From assembly GCA_029582155.1 (NCBI GenBank), contig CM055909.1, positions 17,780,301-17,844,300 of the forward strand: a DNA stretch of 64,000 bases. The letters are read 5' to 3'. The notes beneath the pieces are model-generated. The model searched no databases. It had not been told where the DNA came from and was given only the letters and a program-made list of their open reading frames with translations. The position numbers were made by a program, and so were the translations under genes. Positions 34,511 through 40,260 of this stretch are shown here, in pieces. The number at the start of each line of letters is the position of its first letter. Position 1 is the stretch's first letter. The DNA is from Panopea generosa. Lineage: Eukaryota; Mollusca; Bivalvia; Adapedonta; Hiatellidae.

Positions 34511-35419
34511 TTTTAAGACCATATCTGCTAAATAAAATTGTATTCGAGATGTTATGCGTAATTTGTAAAGTGAAACAATATCAAAAATGTAAAACAAAAC
34601 AGTAAATAACATTATGATTAAAAAACGAAAAATGATAATAACACAAAAACCACGTACGTCCAATTTATGCTTAGCGATTTGCGTAAAAATTTACACTTTT
34701 TACTGACATGACTTCCATGTATAAGCGCGATCTTGTCATTCGCACTTAATCTATGTTTTCCTGGAAAGAAAAACAATGTATTTATAAAACATACTTTATT
34801 TAAGAGATATGATAACAGTATTGGTTATTTGTTATAAGATTCAAGACTAACCTTTCAAGGTGAGTATAACCCTATTGTTGCGAATGTTCGGCTAAAGAAT
34901 AAAGACAAAGCATTGATTAAAAATAAATGTTCTAAAGTAGAAACAAAATCCATAATCGCAAGCTTCTTTGAAGCTAAACATTAAGTACACTTCACCAGAA
35001 GACGGGTTTACACGAGTCAAATTACACTCTTAATTCACGATTTTAATTAATAAATGTTATGTCATTGTTTTTTTAAACCTTTACTTTTGACATAAATGTT
35101 TGAGATTTACTGTAATGGATTGTAAATAGCTCAAACACTTGTACACATTTCAACAGAATTCAACTGATTCCAACATATTTCAAAAGATTTCAAAATAATT
35201 TAAGCAAAATGTTTATGTTTTATTTCATATAAAAATGTAACATACTTGAACTAAAACAAAAAATAGAGTAAACAACTACACACCTTCATAAAATTCATCG
35301 ATTGTACGTTTAGCGAGTGGACAGTTGCCTGCCTTTGTCAAAGACAATGCAAATAGAGAACACCATATTGCAAACACAAGGCAGAGCGCCGTGAAGTGAC
35401 TCCCGATCGTCTTCATCAT
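375..35419 (-). CDS. Secreted animal haem peroxidase, 15 coding exons, 3' end open
   Basis: The gene is reconstructed by eye from GT-AG splice sites. The exons (minus strand) are 35419-35284, 34760-34658, 33360-33161, 31518-31342, 23221-23176, 22905-22811, 20073-19972, 17909-17805, 15111-14876, 13783-13678, 9821-9671, 5060-4980, 2195-2067, 1689-1520 and 474-375. Every junction keeps frame, giving 645 codons plus 2 bases. Family landmarks in order are a signal peptide, [20 protein letters not shown] (distal Gln192, His196), the calcium loop TPFIDGS, RSSEQ (catalytic Arg325, haem-linking Glu328), [17 protein letters not shown], proximal RFGH428, ALNIQR (Asn510) and the C-terminal ICANTD. Members of this family oxidise halides or phenols with H2O2, for example in matrix cross-linking or defence; the substrate here is unknown. 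Ala195 replaces the usual haem-ester Asp. The length fits peroxidasin or chorion-type peroxidase domains, but no Ig or LRR domains are seen. Confidence 0.93.
475..1519. other. Peroxidase intron 14
   Basis: AT-rich intron. I see no ORF, repeat array or recognisable element. Confidence 0.7.
1520..1689 (-). CDS. Peroxidase exon 14
   Basis: The acceptor is AAACTTAAG and the donor CCTG|GTAATA. It encodes [40 protein letters not shown] and [16 protein letters not shown]. The DIDL...G.LAE...G..VGP....L...Q....R.GDRFW.E pattern is the family's most conserved C-terminal block. Confidence 0.97.
1822..1915 (+). mobile_element. SINE-A fragment
   Basis: This matches the body of SINE-A (GTTACTTGCAGAGATG..GTGTGCTCG..), the family seen complete at 14,177-14,464. 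The tRNA-like head and the TCAA tail are missing. A 17-bp piece (GAGATCAGTTACTTGCA) is duplicated locally. It lies in intron 13. Confidence 0.7.
2067..2195 (-). CDS. Peroxidase exon 13
   Basis: The acceptor is AACTTACAG and the donor TACAG|GTACTT. It encodes [17 protein letters not shown] and then [16 protein letters not shown], matching the family's R[DG]HG[LV]P.YN..R..CG segment. Confidence 0.95.
2600..3005 (+). repeat. Dispersed segment, copy 1 (intron 12)
   Basis: The order of words matches 31,880-32,275. Shared landmarks include GGTTAT(A/C)AA, TTTCTTCTT, TTAAAAATGCATTTT, ACAGTGT..ACAC, a TCATCATATTTT run, GTGCAGA(A/G)GTTGA, TAAAATGTAG and a closing AT-rich stretch. It is either a dispersed element or an old duplication within the gene. 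Confidence 0.65.
3018..3792 (+). repeat. 103-bp tandem array, about 7 copies
   Basis: GGTAACCAGG recurs at 3092, 3195 and 3298 and continues to about 3711 at about 103-bp spacing. Each unit carries CAATTGCCCAGGTCTGTG, TTTATCAATAACATTAGTT and CAACTTGCTTCAAACTTGG. Copies differ by scattered substitutions. It lies in intron 12 and I see no coding potential. Confidence 0.9.
3955..4330. repeat. Possible dispersed element in intron 12
   Basis: This stretch contains a GC-richer block (CCCCACCCCAATGCCC) and a block with GACTCACGACGGACGCTG and GACGCATGGCGATTGCGATG, unlike the surrounding intron. It looks like decayed mobile DNA, but I cannot define ends or family. Confidence 0.35.
4980..5060 (-). CDS. 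Peroxidase exon 12: proximal Asn
   Basis: This 81-bp exon has no long ORF of its own; the open frame covering it is on the other strand. The acceptor is TATGTTTCAG and the donor CAACG|GTAAAA. It encodes [20 protein letters not shown] and then VALNIQ. This supplies the LF...DLxALNIQR helix needed before AREHG, and Asn510 is the proximal-His hydrogen-bond partner. Exons 11 and 13 would also join in frame without it, so skipping is possible. Confidence 0.93.
5400..6703 (-). mobile_element. 5'-truncated non-LTR retrotransposon (LINE)
   Basis: A 290-codon open frame (6702-5830) encodes the C-terminal part of a LINE ORF2 protein. It starts in the thumb region ([17 protein letters not shown]) and ends with a CCHC motif (CPIC, 12 residues, H, 4 residues, C). 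The reverse transcriptase core and endonuclease are absent, as expected for 5' truncation. The 3' end carries short tandem repeats of the TATGTC type at about 5,405-5,424. TTAAACATA occurs at both edges (5400-5408, 6695-6703) and may be the target duplication. It is inserted in the sense direction of the host gene, in intron 11. The clade is not assigned. Confidence 0.85.
6760..9420 (+). repeat. 32-bp TA-rich minisatellite, roughly 80 copies
   Basis: The unit is ACTTTATCTTTCTATATATA followed by CTAGTCTAGCCT (32 bp). Variants have GTGG for CTAG and GACT for GCCT. A higher-order mix of 'GTAGTCTTGACT' and 'ACTAGTCTAGCC' units appears at 8,380-9,060. The core has TATATATA and CTAG palindromes, so single strands could fold. 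It fills most of intron 11 between the LINE and exon 11. Confidence 0.93.
9671..9821 (-). CDS. Peroxidase exon 11
   Basis: The acceptor is ATTCGCTCAG and the donor GGCAG|GTAAGT. It encodes [38 protein letters not shown] and [11 protein letters not shown]. The R-L-D start and the FF...G...G(I/L)..(I/L)(I/L)R helix match the region after the proximal His. It lies 115 bp from a Tc1/mariner-like inverted-repeat element. Confidence 0.92.
10140..10368 (+). mobile_element. 5'-truncated SINE-A with target duplication
   Basis: This has the SINE-A body without the tRNA head, ending GACGCTAAATA and a (TCAA)n tail. It is flanked by a perfect 10-bp target duplication AAATTTGAAT (10130-10139 and 10369-10378). 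It was inserted inside the Tc1/mariner-like element, so it is younger than that element. Confidence 0.9.
10441..10614. repeat. Long foldback hairpin
   Basis: The arms are about 10441-10517 and 10534-10614. They share AATAAGATACCTGTT and TTTACAA(T/C)GGTT against AACCGTTGTAAA and AACAGGTATCTTAT, with a loop of about 16 bp. A half copy of one arm lies at about 10,020-10,110. It is part of the inverted-repeat element. Confidence 0.85.
10632..10725 (+). pseudogene. tRNA-like sequence (decayed)
   Basis: An A-box-like GTGGCGTAATCGGTAAGAG is followed 60 bases on by a B-box-like TTAGTTCGAGCC. The middle is an AT-rich insert without a cloverleaf, so this is not a working tRNA gene. It may be a SINE head. 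Confidence 0.45.
10982..11056 (-). pseudogene. tRNA-like sequence, opposite strand
   Basis: The minus strand reads AGCTCAGTCGGTAGAGAGC, an anticodon-loop-like CTGTTAA, and GCTGGTTCGATACTGG. A- and B-box spacing is tRNA-like, but the acceptor ends do not pair well. It is called a pseudogene or SINE head. Confidence 0.5.
11320..12920 (+). repeat. About 50-bp tandem array with a 133-bp higher-order block
   Basis: The unit contains AATCTTTGCCATTGTAATGA and CTCAGATAGTAATGAAA and is strongly diverged towards both ends. From 12,171 to about 12,570 three units of exactly 133 bp follow each other (TAGCATGG at 12171, 12304 and 12437). Each carries TAGGTAGGAGGGGAATTC. This shows later local expansion. 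Short ORFs here are periodic by-products. Confidence 0.88.
13025..13167 (+). repeat. Two-copy tandem duplication of about 68 bp
   Basis: Both copies contain ATTGGCAATG(G/T)TTAAAAG, AATTCC(T/C)GGAAAT and GAATATAAA(G/C)TGTA. They sit at the right edge of the 50-bp array. Confidence 0.75.
13678..13783 (-). CDS. Peroxidase exon 10: proximal His
   Basis: The acceptor is GTCATTGCAG and the donor ATCG|GTAATT. It encodes [20 protein letters not shown] and then [15 protein letters not shown]. His428 is the proximal haem iron ligand (the family's R[FY]GH). The open frame continues past the donor, but only this donor gives the right phase and the family motif HNKIGRLD across the junction. Confidence 0.95.
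13930..14060 (+). mobile_element. SINE-like remnant with tRNA-type boxes
   Basis: TAGTAGGACAGCGTCGGAC (A-box-like) and GGGAGTTCAATCC (B-box-like) are followed by TGGTGTTCTTAAGCAAGACA and CTTTATT, the type of body seen in other invertebrate SINEs. The ends are not defined. It differs from SINE-A, B and C. Confidence 0.5.
14177..14464 (+). mobile_element. Full-length SINE-A
   Basis: A tRNA-like head (GTTCAGTCTCTAGCGCGTTT, then CATGAGCTCGAATCCCCGCC) is followed by the family body (GTTACTTGCGGAGATGTG, GTGTGCTCGAGTACTGG, GTGGTTAGGTTAATTGATCG) and an ATCAATCAA tail. This is the least interrupted plus-strand copy. It lies in intron 9. Confidence 0.85.
14876..15111 (-). CDS. Peroxidase exon 9: catalytic Arg and haem-linking Glu
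   Basis: It encodes [18 protein letters not shown] and [17 protein letters not shown], then [20 protein letters not shown]. Arg325 and Glu328 match Arg239 and Glu242 of myeloperoxidase. Gln329 stands where only myeloperoxidase has its sulfonium Met. The acceptor (CTATTTTATGAAG) has a poor pyrimidine tract, whereas the donor AAG|GTATTA is standard. Confidence 0.96.
15405..17265 (+). repeat. 48-bp purine-rich minisatellite, nearly 40 copies
   Basis: The unit is AGAAGGAAGTTGGTGTATGT, AGACAGTAGATAGAGGAGAG, TAGACAAG (48 bp). The plus strand is strongly purine-rich, so the peroxidase pre-mRNA carries the pyrimidine-rich complement. Because 48 is divisible by 3, the minus strand holds several overlapping ORFs with a 16-residue period ([11 protein letters not shown]). 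These are by-products of the repeat, not genes. It lies in intron 8, upstream of exon 9. Confidence 0.95.
17266..17804. other. Unique part of intron 8, beyond the 48-bp array
   Basis: AT-rich sequence without recognised element. Two opposite-strand ORFs of about 85-100 codons overlap here. Neither has family resemblance and one runs in from the repeat array. Confidence 0.6.
17805..17909 (-). CDS. Peroxidase exon 8
   Basis: The acceptor is CTACGTTAG and the donor CTCAG|GTTTGT. It encodes [21 protein letters not shown], then [11 protein letters not shown]. This matches the region that in the family reads GLLxTN...LP...C...C, just before GDxRxxE. Phases are 2 in and 1 out, and they fit. Confidence 0.9.
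17910..19971. other. Peroxidase intron 7
   Basis: About 18,185-18,380 is the second copy of the short element also seen at 95-265. The rest shows several short ORFs on both strands, none with recognisable domains or splice support. Confidence 0.55.
19972..20073 (-). CDS. Peroxidase exon 7: calcium-binding loop
   Basis: The acceptor is ACAAATTCAG and the donor AAAG|GTAAGC. It encodes [20 protein letters not shown] and then [12 protein letters not shown]. The calcium loop residues Thr262, Phe264, Asp266 and Ser268 (TPFIDGS) are all kept. The fifth ligand, from exon 4, is Glu rather than Asp. Confidence 0.95.
20150..21012 (+). repeat. Imperfect direct repeats in intron 6
   Basis: Pieces recur. 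AGATCTTGTG..AT(G/A)TAACT occurs at 20,156 and 20,441, TTTTAGGG(G/A)A..ATCCAT at 20,321 and 20,690, and an AGAGA(A)ATTTT..TTATAAGC block at 20,387 and 20,979. This suggests several decayed copies of one dispersed element. Confidence 0.55.
21080..21842 (+). repeat. 89-bp tandem array, about 9 copies
   Basis: GTGGATTCAATGAAACTGTA recurs with 88-89 bp spacing (21366, 21455, 21543, 21632, 21721, 21810). The first two steps are irregular (77 and 99 bp), the latter because of a doubled TAACTCCCCA. Units also carry ACATGTCTTCAGTCGGTGC and GGGACACGAGGAGTGCTGCA. It lies in intron 6. Confidence 0.93.
21843..22810. other. Unique part of intron 6
   Basis: AT-rich. Two overlapping opposite-strand ORFs near 21,810-22,088 have no recognisable domain. 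A local direct repeat (GACTAGTTA(T)TGCC.TGAACATCTATTT against TAGTTAATGCCAAGAACATC) lies at 22,215-22,290. Confidence 0.55.
22811..22905 (-). CDS. Peroxidase exon 6
   Basis: The acceptor is CTTTTTCAG and the donor AACG|GTATGT. It encodes [15 protein letters not shown], then [14 protein letters not shown]. This corresponds to the family's C-[FI]-P-I-x-[IV]-P-x-x-D-x-x-F, C-x-x-F-x-R-S segment, so the identification is firm although no long ORF marks it. Confidence 0.93.
23176..23221 (-). CDS. Peroxidase exon 5: micro-exon with Cys pair
   Basis: This 46-bp exon encodes [14 protein letters not shown]. The acceptor is ATTTTGTAG and the donor GAAAG|GTACCG. Animal peroxidases have a conserved CC pair at this point. 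Phases 2 and 2 fit both neighbours. The intron upstream is 8.1 kb, mostly a 51-bp minisatellite array. Confidence 0.85.
23340..24545 (-). mobile_element. Degenerate LINE remnant (reverse transcriptase)
   Basis: The minus strand reads [20 protein letters not shown] then ELYLQNSID at about 24,475-24,380, a stop, and [14 protein letters not shown]. This is the reverse transcriptase palm region with the F-A-D-D box decayed to FAEC. Downstream pieces towards 23,340 keep scattered similarity to the C-terminal part ([19 protein letters not shown]). Many stops and frameshifts are present. It resembles the LINE at 5,400-6,703 and may be the same family. It lies in intron 4. Confidence 0.7.
24535..24690 (+). 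repeat. Flank segment duplicated inside the 51-bp array (copy 1)
   Basis: TGATACATGTCTTTAATGC, AACAGTTTACCC, GACAACGCCTAAATGGGTGT and GTCATCCCAGATATTCGCTA recur in the same order at about 27,625-27,780. The similarity stops at GATTTTAACGTCA. Confidence 0.9.
24955..31010 (+). repeat. 51-bp minisatellite array, well over 100 copies
   Basis: The unit is GATCATCCAGTTATTGCCAT, CAGGGACGAATGGTTGGTAA, ATACCACCCTT (51 bp, some 50). Local subfamilies are visible: GACGAAAAGTTGGTAAATAA at 25,470-26,350, CATCAAGGACG..GGTATATACCCTTTT (50 bp) at 28,750-29,050, and CAGCCAGTGCCATCAGG at 29,860-30,620. The array sits in intron 4 of the peroxidase and makes up most of its 8.1 kb. ORFs of up to 194 codons with a 17-residue period occur on both strands because 51 is divisible by 3. 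Confidence 0.96.
27620..27782 (+). repeat. Flank segment inside the 51-bp array (copy 2)
   Basis: This non-minisatellite island splits the array. It is a close copy of 24,535-24,690, the sequence just left of the array. Confidence 0.9.
31342..31518 (-). CDS. Peroxidase exon 4: distal haem pocket, Asp replaced by Ala
   Basis: The acceptor is AAATTTCAG and the donor TCAA|GTAAGT. It encodes [18 protein letters not shown], then [18 protein letters not shown]. Gln192 and the distal His196 match Gln91 and His95 of myeloperoxidase. The residue before the His is Ala195 (GCT at 31375-31373), where the family has Asp, the haem ester ligand. The residue after it is Glu197, where the family has a calcium-binding Asp. 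Confidence 0.95.
31519..33160. other. Peroxidase intron 3
   Basis: It contains dispersed segment copy 2 (31,880-32,275). The remainder has no recognised element and only short unsupported ORFs. Confidence 0.6.
31880..32275 (+). repeat. Dispersed segment, copy 2 (intron 3)
   Basis: Homologous to 2,600-3,005 in the same orientation and order. Shared words include TTTCTTCTT, TTAAAAATGCATTTT, ACAGTGTACAC, TCATCATATTTTTATAGTGC and AGGTTGA. Confidence 0.65.
33161..33360 (-). CDS. Peroxidase exon 3: basic propeptide-like stretch and start of haem domain
   Basis: The acceptor is ACAATTCAG and the donor GATG|GTAATG. A cluster of Arg and Lys at residues 90-98 (RRKKAKRDR) resembles a proprotein-convertase site. 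It is followed by CKPDKLKC and then by the family's N-terminal signature [28 protein letters not shown]. This is the usual start of the mature peroxidase fold. Confidence 0.95.
33361..34657. other. Peroxidase intron 2
   Basis: AT-rich, with a (TA)n run at 34,479-34,505. No exon or mobile element is recognised. Confidence 0.6.
34658..34760 (-). CDS. Peroxidase exon 2: N-terminal linker
   Basis: The acceptor is TTCTTTCCAG and the donor AC|GTACGTGG. The exon encodes residues 46-79 ([10 protein letters not shown] onward), a basic linker with one Cys that I do not match to any domain. It is accepted because it is open and its phases fit exon 1 (1+2) and exon 3 (2+1). Confidence 0.8.
35284..35419 (-). 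CDS. Peroxidase exon 1: start and signal peptide
   Basis: The exon encodes 45 residues plus one base. It opens with two consecutive Met codons, and the first (35419) is taken as the start. A basic and polar head is followed by a hydrophobic core at about residues 11-27 ([16 protein letters not shown]) and then TKAGNC, which looks like a signal peptide cleaved near residue 30. The donor is GAAG|GTGTGT, phase 1. It joins in frame to the exon ending at 34658. Confidence 0.85.
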
Positions 35420-35482
35420 TAACATTCAATCAGTTTTTTTTTCTGAAGTGACTATTGTTGTTGTAACAGATTTTAAATGTAT
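35420..35482 (-). other. Possible 5' UTR exon part of the peroxidase gene
   Basis: Upstream of the start codon the minus strand reads a long pyrimidine run and TTTTTCAG ending at 35483. This is a strong acceptor-like site 63 bp before the ATG. It may mean the start codon lies in the second exon of the mRNA. No clear TATA box or initiator is recognised further upstream. Confidence 0.35.
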
Positions 35483-37100
35483 CTGAAAAAGAATCAAAGT
35501 ATTTAGATAAAGCTCAACATTAAAAATTGTTTGTATTAGAAGTACACTGGAAAACGTGATTACGCAGAATTTTTTTTATAATAATTATACTCATTATTTT
35601 ACCTTCCAAAATAATGGATTTGTTTATACATTCGTGATAATAAAAACCCGGCATTTCACTGTAGCTAGGAATGGATTGTATCTATGAAATGTTCATCAAA
35701 TATGAGTTTGCATATATGCTACAAACTACGAAGTGGTTGACACAAACTTGCACCCGGCGGGTGGCATTTACTCTCCATGTTTGATCTGATGTAAAATGTT
35801 ATATACATATTCTTATGACTGTTATTGACTTAATAAGAACATATGAAATTCATGAATGGCGTGATGATTTTGTTTCTACCTTAAACAATTCTAGAATTAT
35901 GACTAAAGTCTAAGAAACTCCGACAAACCCCTCGTCTGTGTACATTTTATATGATATTCAACACTTAAATTTAAATCTCTTTTGACATCCAATTTTTTAT
36001 CAGGTTATTTCATTATATCGTTCTGTATAGATATTAGTGCTAGACTATATATTTAAACACGTCGCTTCAATATGAATTCATTTTTAATGTGCATATCATC
36101 AAACGTCACCTTACACGTCTAATTTGCATAGGTAGAAAATGTTGCGTCAATATTACATCTTGCATCAATCAGCATTAACGCAAGTGAAAATATATGTTGA
36201 AATAACAAGTCCTGTTTTATGTTTAACAATGTACCATTTGCAATATTTAAATATAATCATACTTTATATTGAATTAATTAAATGACCAATATGAAGAAGT
36301 TTGTGCTGGCAGAACGGAGAGACAATATATATATATCCTGACATGAGAAGATTTGGAAACGTATCTTCAAGTCGCAATTTAGTAGATAAGATAAGATGTC
36401 CAAATGTTCGTAAGTTAATTATCTGAATTCATATGTCATTATTTGCAAATTTGAAATCGAATAAAACCTATGAATACTTTCGAATTTTGCAAGGGACTAT
36501 AGGCAAAGATATGTAGTTTCCTACCAATTTCATATATTTAAGCAAATGATTGGTATTCACGTTTTTGGTGTATTTCCTAAAAAATCCACAACAATATATA
36601 CAACCTTCTTTGAGTGAAGTTTATTAATAAGCTTAGTGAGTGACAAGTTGATTAATGTTCATCCCTTGGCAAGCGTAGCGAATACTGGTTTATTTTCCTC
36701 GCAATTTTTTACAGATAAGACCTATAATAAAAAGCATTGTGTTTCTTTCATTTAATATGCTTTACATCATCTGAGAGTGTCCAAGCAATTTATTTATAGC
36801 ATTTTGAGACGCTGTTTAGTGTGTGACCATCTCTTCCACACTTGTTTAAATGTCTCTCACTATATGTGCTCAGTTGCGAAACAAGGTGTGCACTGTGGTT
36901 TTCCAAAAAAATTCTATGTTGGAAAAAATAAATTATATCATGTCTGTTACAAATATTTGAAGCATTTTATTGGCTTCTACAATAATGTTTTTGTTTTGAA
37001 ATTGACAATGGTCATGTCATGAATTATCTGCTGAAACAACACAGCAGTCGAAATAAAAAGTTAGCCCGTAAAGAATTTGAATTTTAAACGATTTTCCTCC
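35483..37100. other. Region upstream of the peroxidase gene
   Basis: AT-rich intergenic or 5' intron sequence. I cannot place a promoter. A 36,777-37,022 ORF (82 codons) has no recognised domain. Confidence 0.5.
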
Positions 37101-37124
37101 CAAAGAAATCGTTTTTGTTTTGCA

Positions 37125-37562
37125 TCAGTAATGTGTGTGACCACCTCTTACGTTGATACAAGCATTGAGACGTCACCGCATTGACCTGACGTACCGTTGT
37201 AGCACAGCGTCGGGTATGTTATTCATTCCTGAACAAGAGCGACGGAAAGATCATGCAAGTTGTTGATACCTTGCGTTGACCTAACTAAAAGAATTCCGAA
37301 GTCGCCTCAAACTTGTGTATTTGCTAATACCGTTTGCTTTCGTAGACGCTGATGCAGTTTCAAAGCGACGTCGAAGGTGCGTCAATGCGATATAACGGTC
37401 CGTTCTAGCGGAAGTTACTCGAAGTCTACCGGACCAAGGACGTTCATCAGTTCCCCCCGTTGCATTAAGTCGTTGACGAAGACGAATCAATGTATTTCTA
37501 TGGCAATTAAATGCTCTACTTAAGACTACAATGCTGGTACAACTAGCAAGCATTATCATTGC
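37125..37562 (-). pseudogene. Tc1/mariner-like transposase, internally deleted
   Basis: The first part (37559-37281) encodes a paired-type helix-turn-helix region: VVLSRAFNCHRNTLIRLRQR, then TGGTDERPWSGRLRVTSART and DRYIALTHLRRRF, typical of Tc1 transposase N-termini. The last part (about 37230-37125) reads NNIPDAVLQRYVRSMR, a stop, RLNACINVRGGHTHY and a stop, which is the usual Tc1 C-terminus. The central DDE catalytic domain is missing and there is an in-frame TGA, so the copy is dead. Terminal inverted repeats were not found. Confidence 0.88.
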
Positions 37563-38678
37563 CTAAAGAAGTCGGTTTTTACTGAGCTTAACCATTTTTT
37601 CATAGCTATGTAATGAATATGGTTGTGTTTTTACTCTCATAAAAGGTATAGAGAATGTCATTTAACAGATTTTAGCCAAAATGTACTACGCCCATGATGT
37701 GCGCGTGCACAAAGAATGAAAACACAATATTCAGTATTCAATATTTATCAGTAAAATATGCGATGCAAATGTTATGCTTCACTGAAAGCAAATTTTGTAT
37801 ACTGTCTTTCACAAAAACTTTGACATGATATCACCTTTAGGTAAAAAAAAAGATTATGGGAAAACAGGAGTGCATACTTTTACTCGCAACTGAGTATATA
37901 ATGACATGCATAGAGTAATATTTTCCTCTTGGAGTGATGACTGCTTTTTGTTCATTTGCAGGTATGACATACTAAGCAGTACCGATTAGTCATTTTAATT
38001 CCTCCCTGAGTGAATAATGTTTATACATGTACATAGTGAGGAATAGTTTAATAATTTCCCAATTTTCTCTAGCATGAGGTTGTTAGCATGCATAGCTTAC
38101 CTCAATGCATAACTGCAGTTTTGTTTCCTCATTTGATAGACTTTATCTTAGTCTTTTTCATTGTGGTGAGTGACTGTTAAAATGTGGGAGTCGATTTTCA
38201 TATATTAAGCAAACAGAACTGCCCGGTTTTTATGTTGTAATTTCTTAAAAATTTGCAATACCATATCAATCAATACAGTCTTTTGGGGTGACTGACATTA
38301 ATAAAATTATGATGAGTTTGTATAGTTTTTCCTCGCCTATGTCAAAGGTGCGAGTGATGATTTAGTGTAATTTCCTCACAATCTTTTAAAGACGATTCTC
38401 GTCATTAATATGCAGGTTCTTGTTTATTTTATTATTCATTGTTTTTTTGTTGTTATGCTTCCTGAGATGAAGCGACGTCAGGCGGTCACTGTCTCGAAAT
38501 GGGACTGTTGTCCTAAAGCACGGTCTCACAATAACACGAATAAGAGGGTGGCCGGACAGCCGGTCAAATAGAGCAAAACGATTTGTAACTGCCGAAACGA
38601 GTGTATTTACTATGGAACCGCCAATGGCTAAACGCAGGAAACACCAACAAAGTGTCATTCTGCCCAACCTACGAATGA
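37563..38678. other. No gene seen
   Basis: AT-rich. A GC-richer block at 38,470-38,660 carries a 93-codon minus-strand ORF that I do not recognise. It may be part of a decayed mobile element next to the SINE and the DIRS remnant. Confidence 0.45.
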
Positions 38679-38932
38679 ATATTTAGCATCATTTTTATGT
38701 CATCGAGGACTAACAGACGATCAATTAACCTTACCAATGTTTCCTGGGATTAACAAGTACTCGAGCACACTCCATCTTCGCAAGTAACTGATAACTTTCC
38801 CACTTGAATGATAATGAGACACAAAGTCGTATATCAACGATCACGGAGACTGTTTCCGGGCGGGGATTCGAATTCACTATCCCTGGATTGATAGTCAGAC
38901 GCGTAACCGACTGAACTTATATGGCCCGGCCC
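38679..38932 (-). mobile_element. SINE-A copy
   Basis: The minus strand carries the tRNA-like head (CAGTCGGTTACGCGTCTGAC, GAATTCGAATCCCCGCCCGG) and body down to a CCTCGATGACATAAAAATGA end. It lies directly next to the DIRS-like remnant. Confidence 0.85.
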
Positions 38933-40260
38933 AACTTAAGAAGGTCAAGTGTAACGCGATCATCTACAACTCGAGCAGCTCAGGCCCCGCAAGTGCCGCT
39001 CCAACCAAACAGCTCTGATTCATTTGACGTAATCGCCTCGGATGATTCATCTTCTGATGCCAACGTCTCATCGTCTGACGACATTGAGGACATTGATGAC
39101 AACATTAGTTTTGATATATTTCAGGGTAATGGTGGGCAGGTTAAAAATCACTATCCAATTTTAACTCCTATTGCTACACTCTATAAAAATCATTGAAAAG
39201 AAAAATATGGACAGATCAGTTTATAGATCTGTCAGTTCGACTTCCTGACTACTCTCTGAATCAAGAGCAAGGTAAATTCCCAATTTAGGTTGACCATCAG
39301 GCCAATTTAAGTGTCGTGCCAAAAACAAAGAACAGGAAAATTAGTAAACTCTCTGTCCTCACGGTTCATACGTTAGTGGAAATTTATCTGCAAATACACA
39401 CCCGTTCTGGTCCATAACTAATGAAATACATGGACATTATCAGAGATCTTCCCTAAAGTTCCTAATTCAGCATGGGTAACATATGATAGATAATGTCGCT
39501 GGCTCCGAGTTAACCATGCTTTGCTAAGGAATTATCTCTATATGGAGTTTTTGATAATGGATTTCATGCAACAGCAGCCTCCAGTTTCTTAGCAGCCCAA
39601 ATCGTTACATACGGCGTTTAATCTAACTCACCAAGAAGTTTCCTGTCCCTCTCATAGGATCTCTCTCCATAAAGAAGGTCGCCGGGATAAAGGTGATTGA
39701 CTTAAATTTATCGATATTTTCAATGGCAAACACTTCCTGTTAAATCACAAGGGGATTGATAAGTCAACTGCATCTTTTCATTGATGCTTCTGGTAACATA
39801 AATTTTTGGGCAATTTTTGGGTGTTATTGGTTTTATGGAGAGTGGCCATTCCAGTTATACAAGTTTAACATCACATTCAAGGAACGGTTTCTCACAGTGT
39901 TAGTTATGGAAATTTGGGGAAAACATTTTAGAAATCAATACTTAGTACTTAACAACGCCGTTGTTCATATTTTGAACAAACAAACGAACAAAGGTTCAGA
40001 TATCATGAAACTCGTATTAAGACGTTTAGTTTTAGCTTGTATGCAATTCAATGTTCTAGATAAAGCCTTGCACATTCCAGGAAAGCTCATCCATTTTACT
40101 CTCCCGTTCACAGATTGCTGCTTTTAGGATAAACACTCCACAAATAGAACAGTTACCAACTCTTATTTCAGAAGATCGTCGCAAAATTTGAATCGAAGAA
40201 TAAAAAGTTTTATCAACCTCTACTCGAAAAACGTACAGTTATACGTACAAACAGTACAAA
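38933..40260 (+). pseudogene. DIRS-like retrotransposon remnant with RNase H segment
   Basis: Broken reading frames follow in order. First comes a Ser/Asp-rich N-terminal piece (SSDDIEDIDDNISFDIFQGN). Next are KIWTDQFIDLSVRLPDYSL and KISKLSVLTVHTLVEIYLQI, then LMKYMDIIRDL, as in the capsid-like or N-terminal part of metazoan DIRS elements. After a gap come HRISLHKEGRRDKGD, LKFIDIFNGK and an open 123-codon frame (39756-40127). That frame has the RNase H pattern LFIDASGNINFWAIFG, FYGEWPF, ILNKQTNKGS and HIPGK. The reverse transcriptase core is largely deleted and the DN pair of RNase H reads NN. No tyrosine recombinase is seen. Confidence 0.78.

Noticed and set aside
36777..37022. 82-codon plus-strand ORF
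   Set aside because: No family resemblance, no splice support and no conserved neighbour.
38386..38667. 93-codon minus-strand ORF
   Set aside because: No domain is recognised and it lies between mobile-element remnants; not called as a gene.
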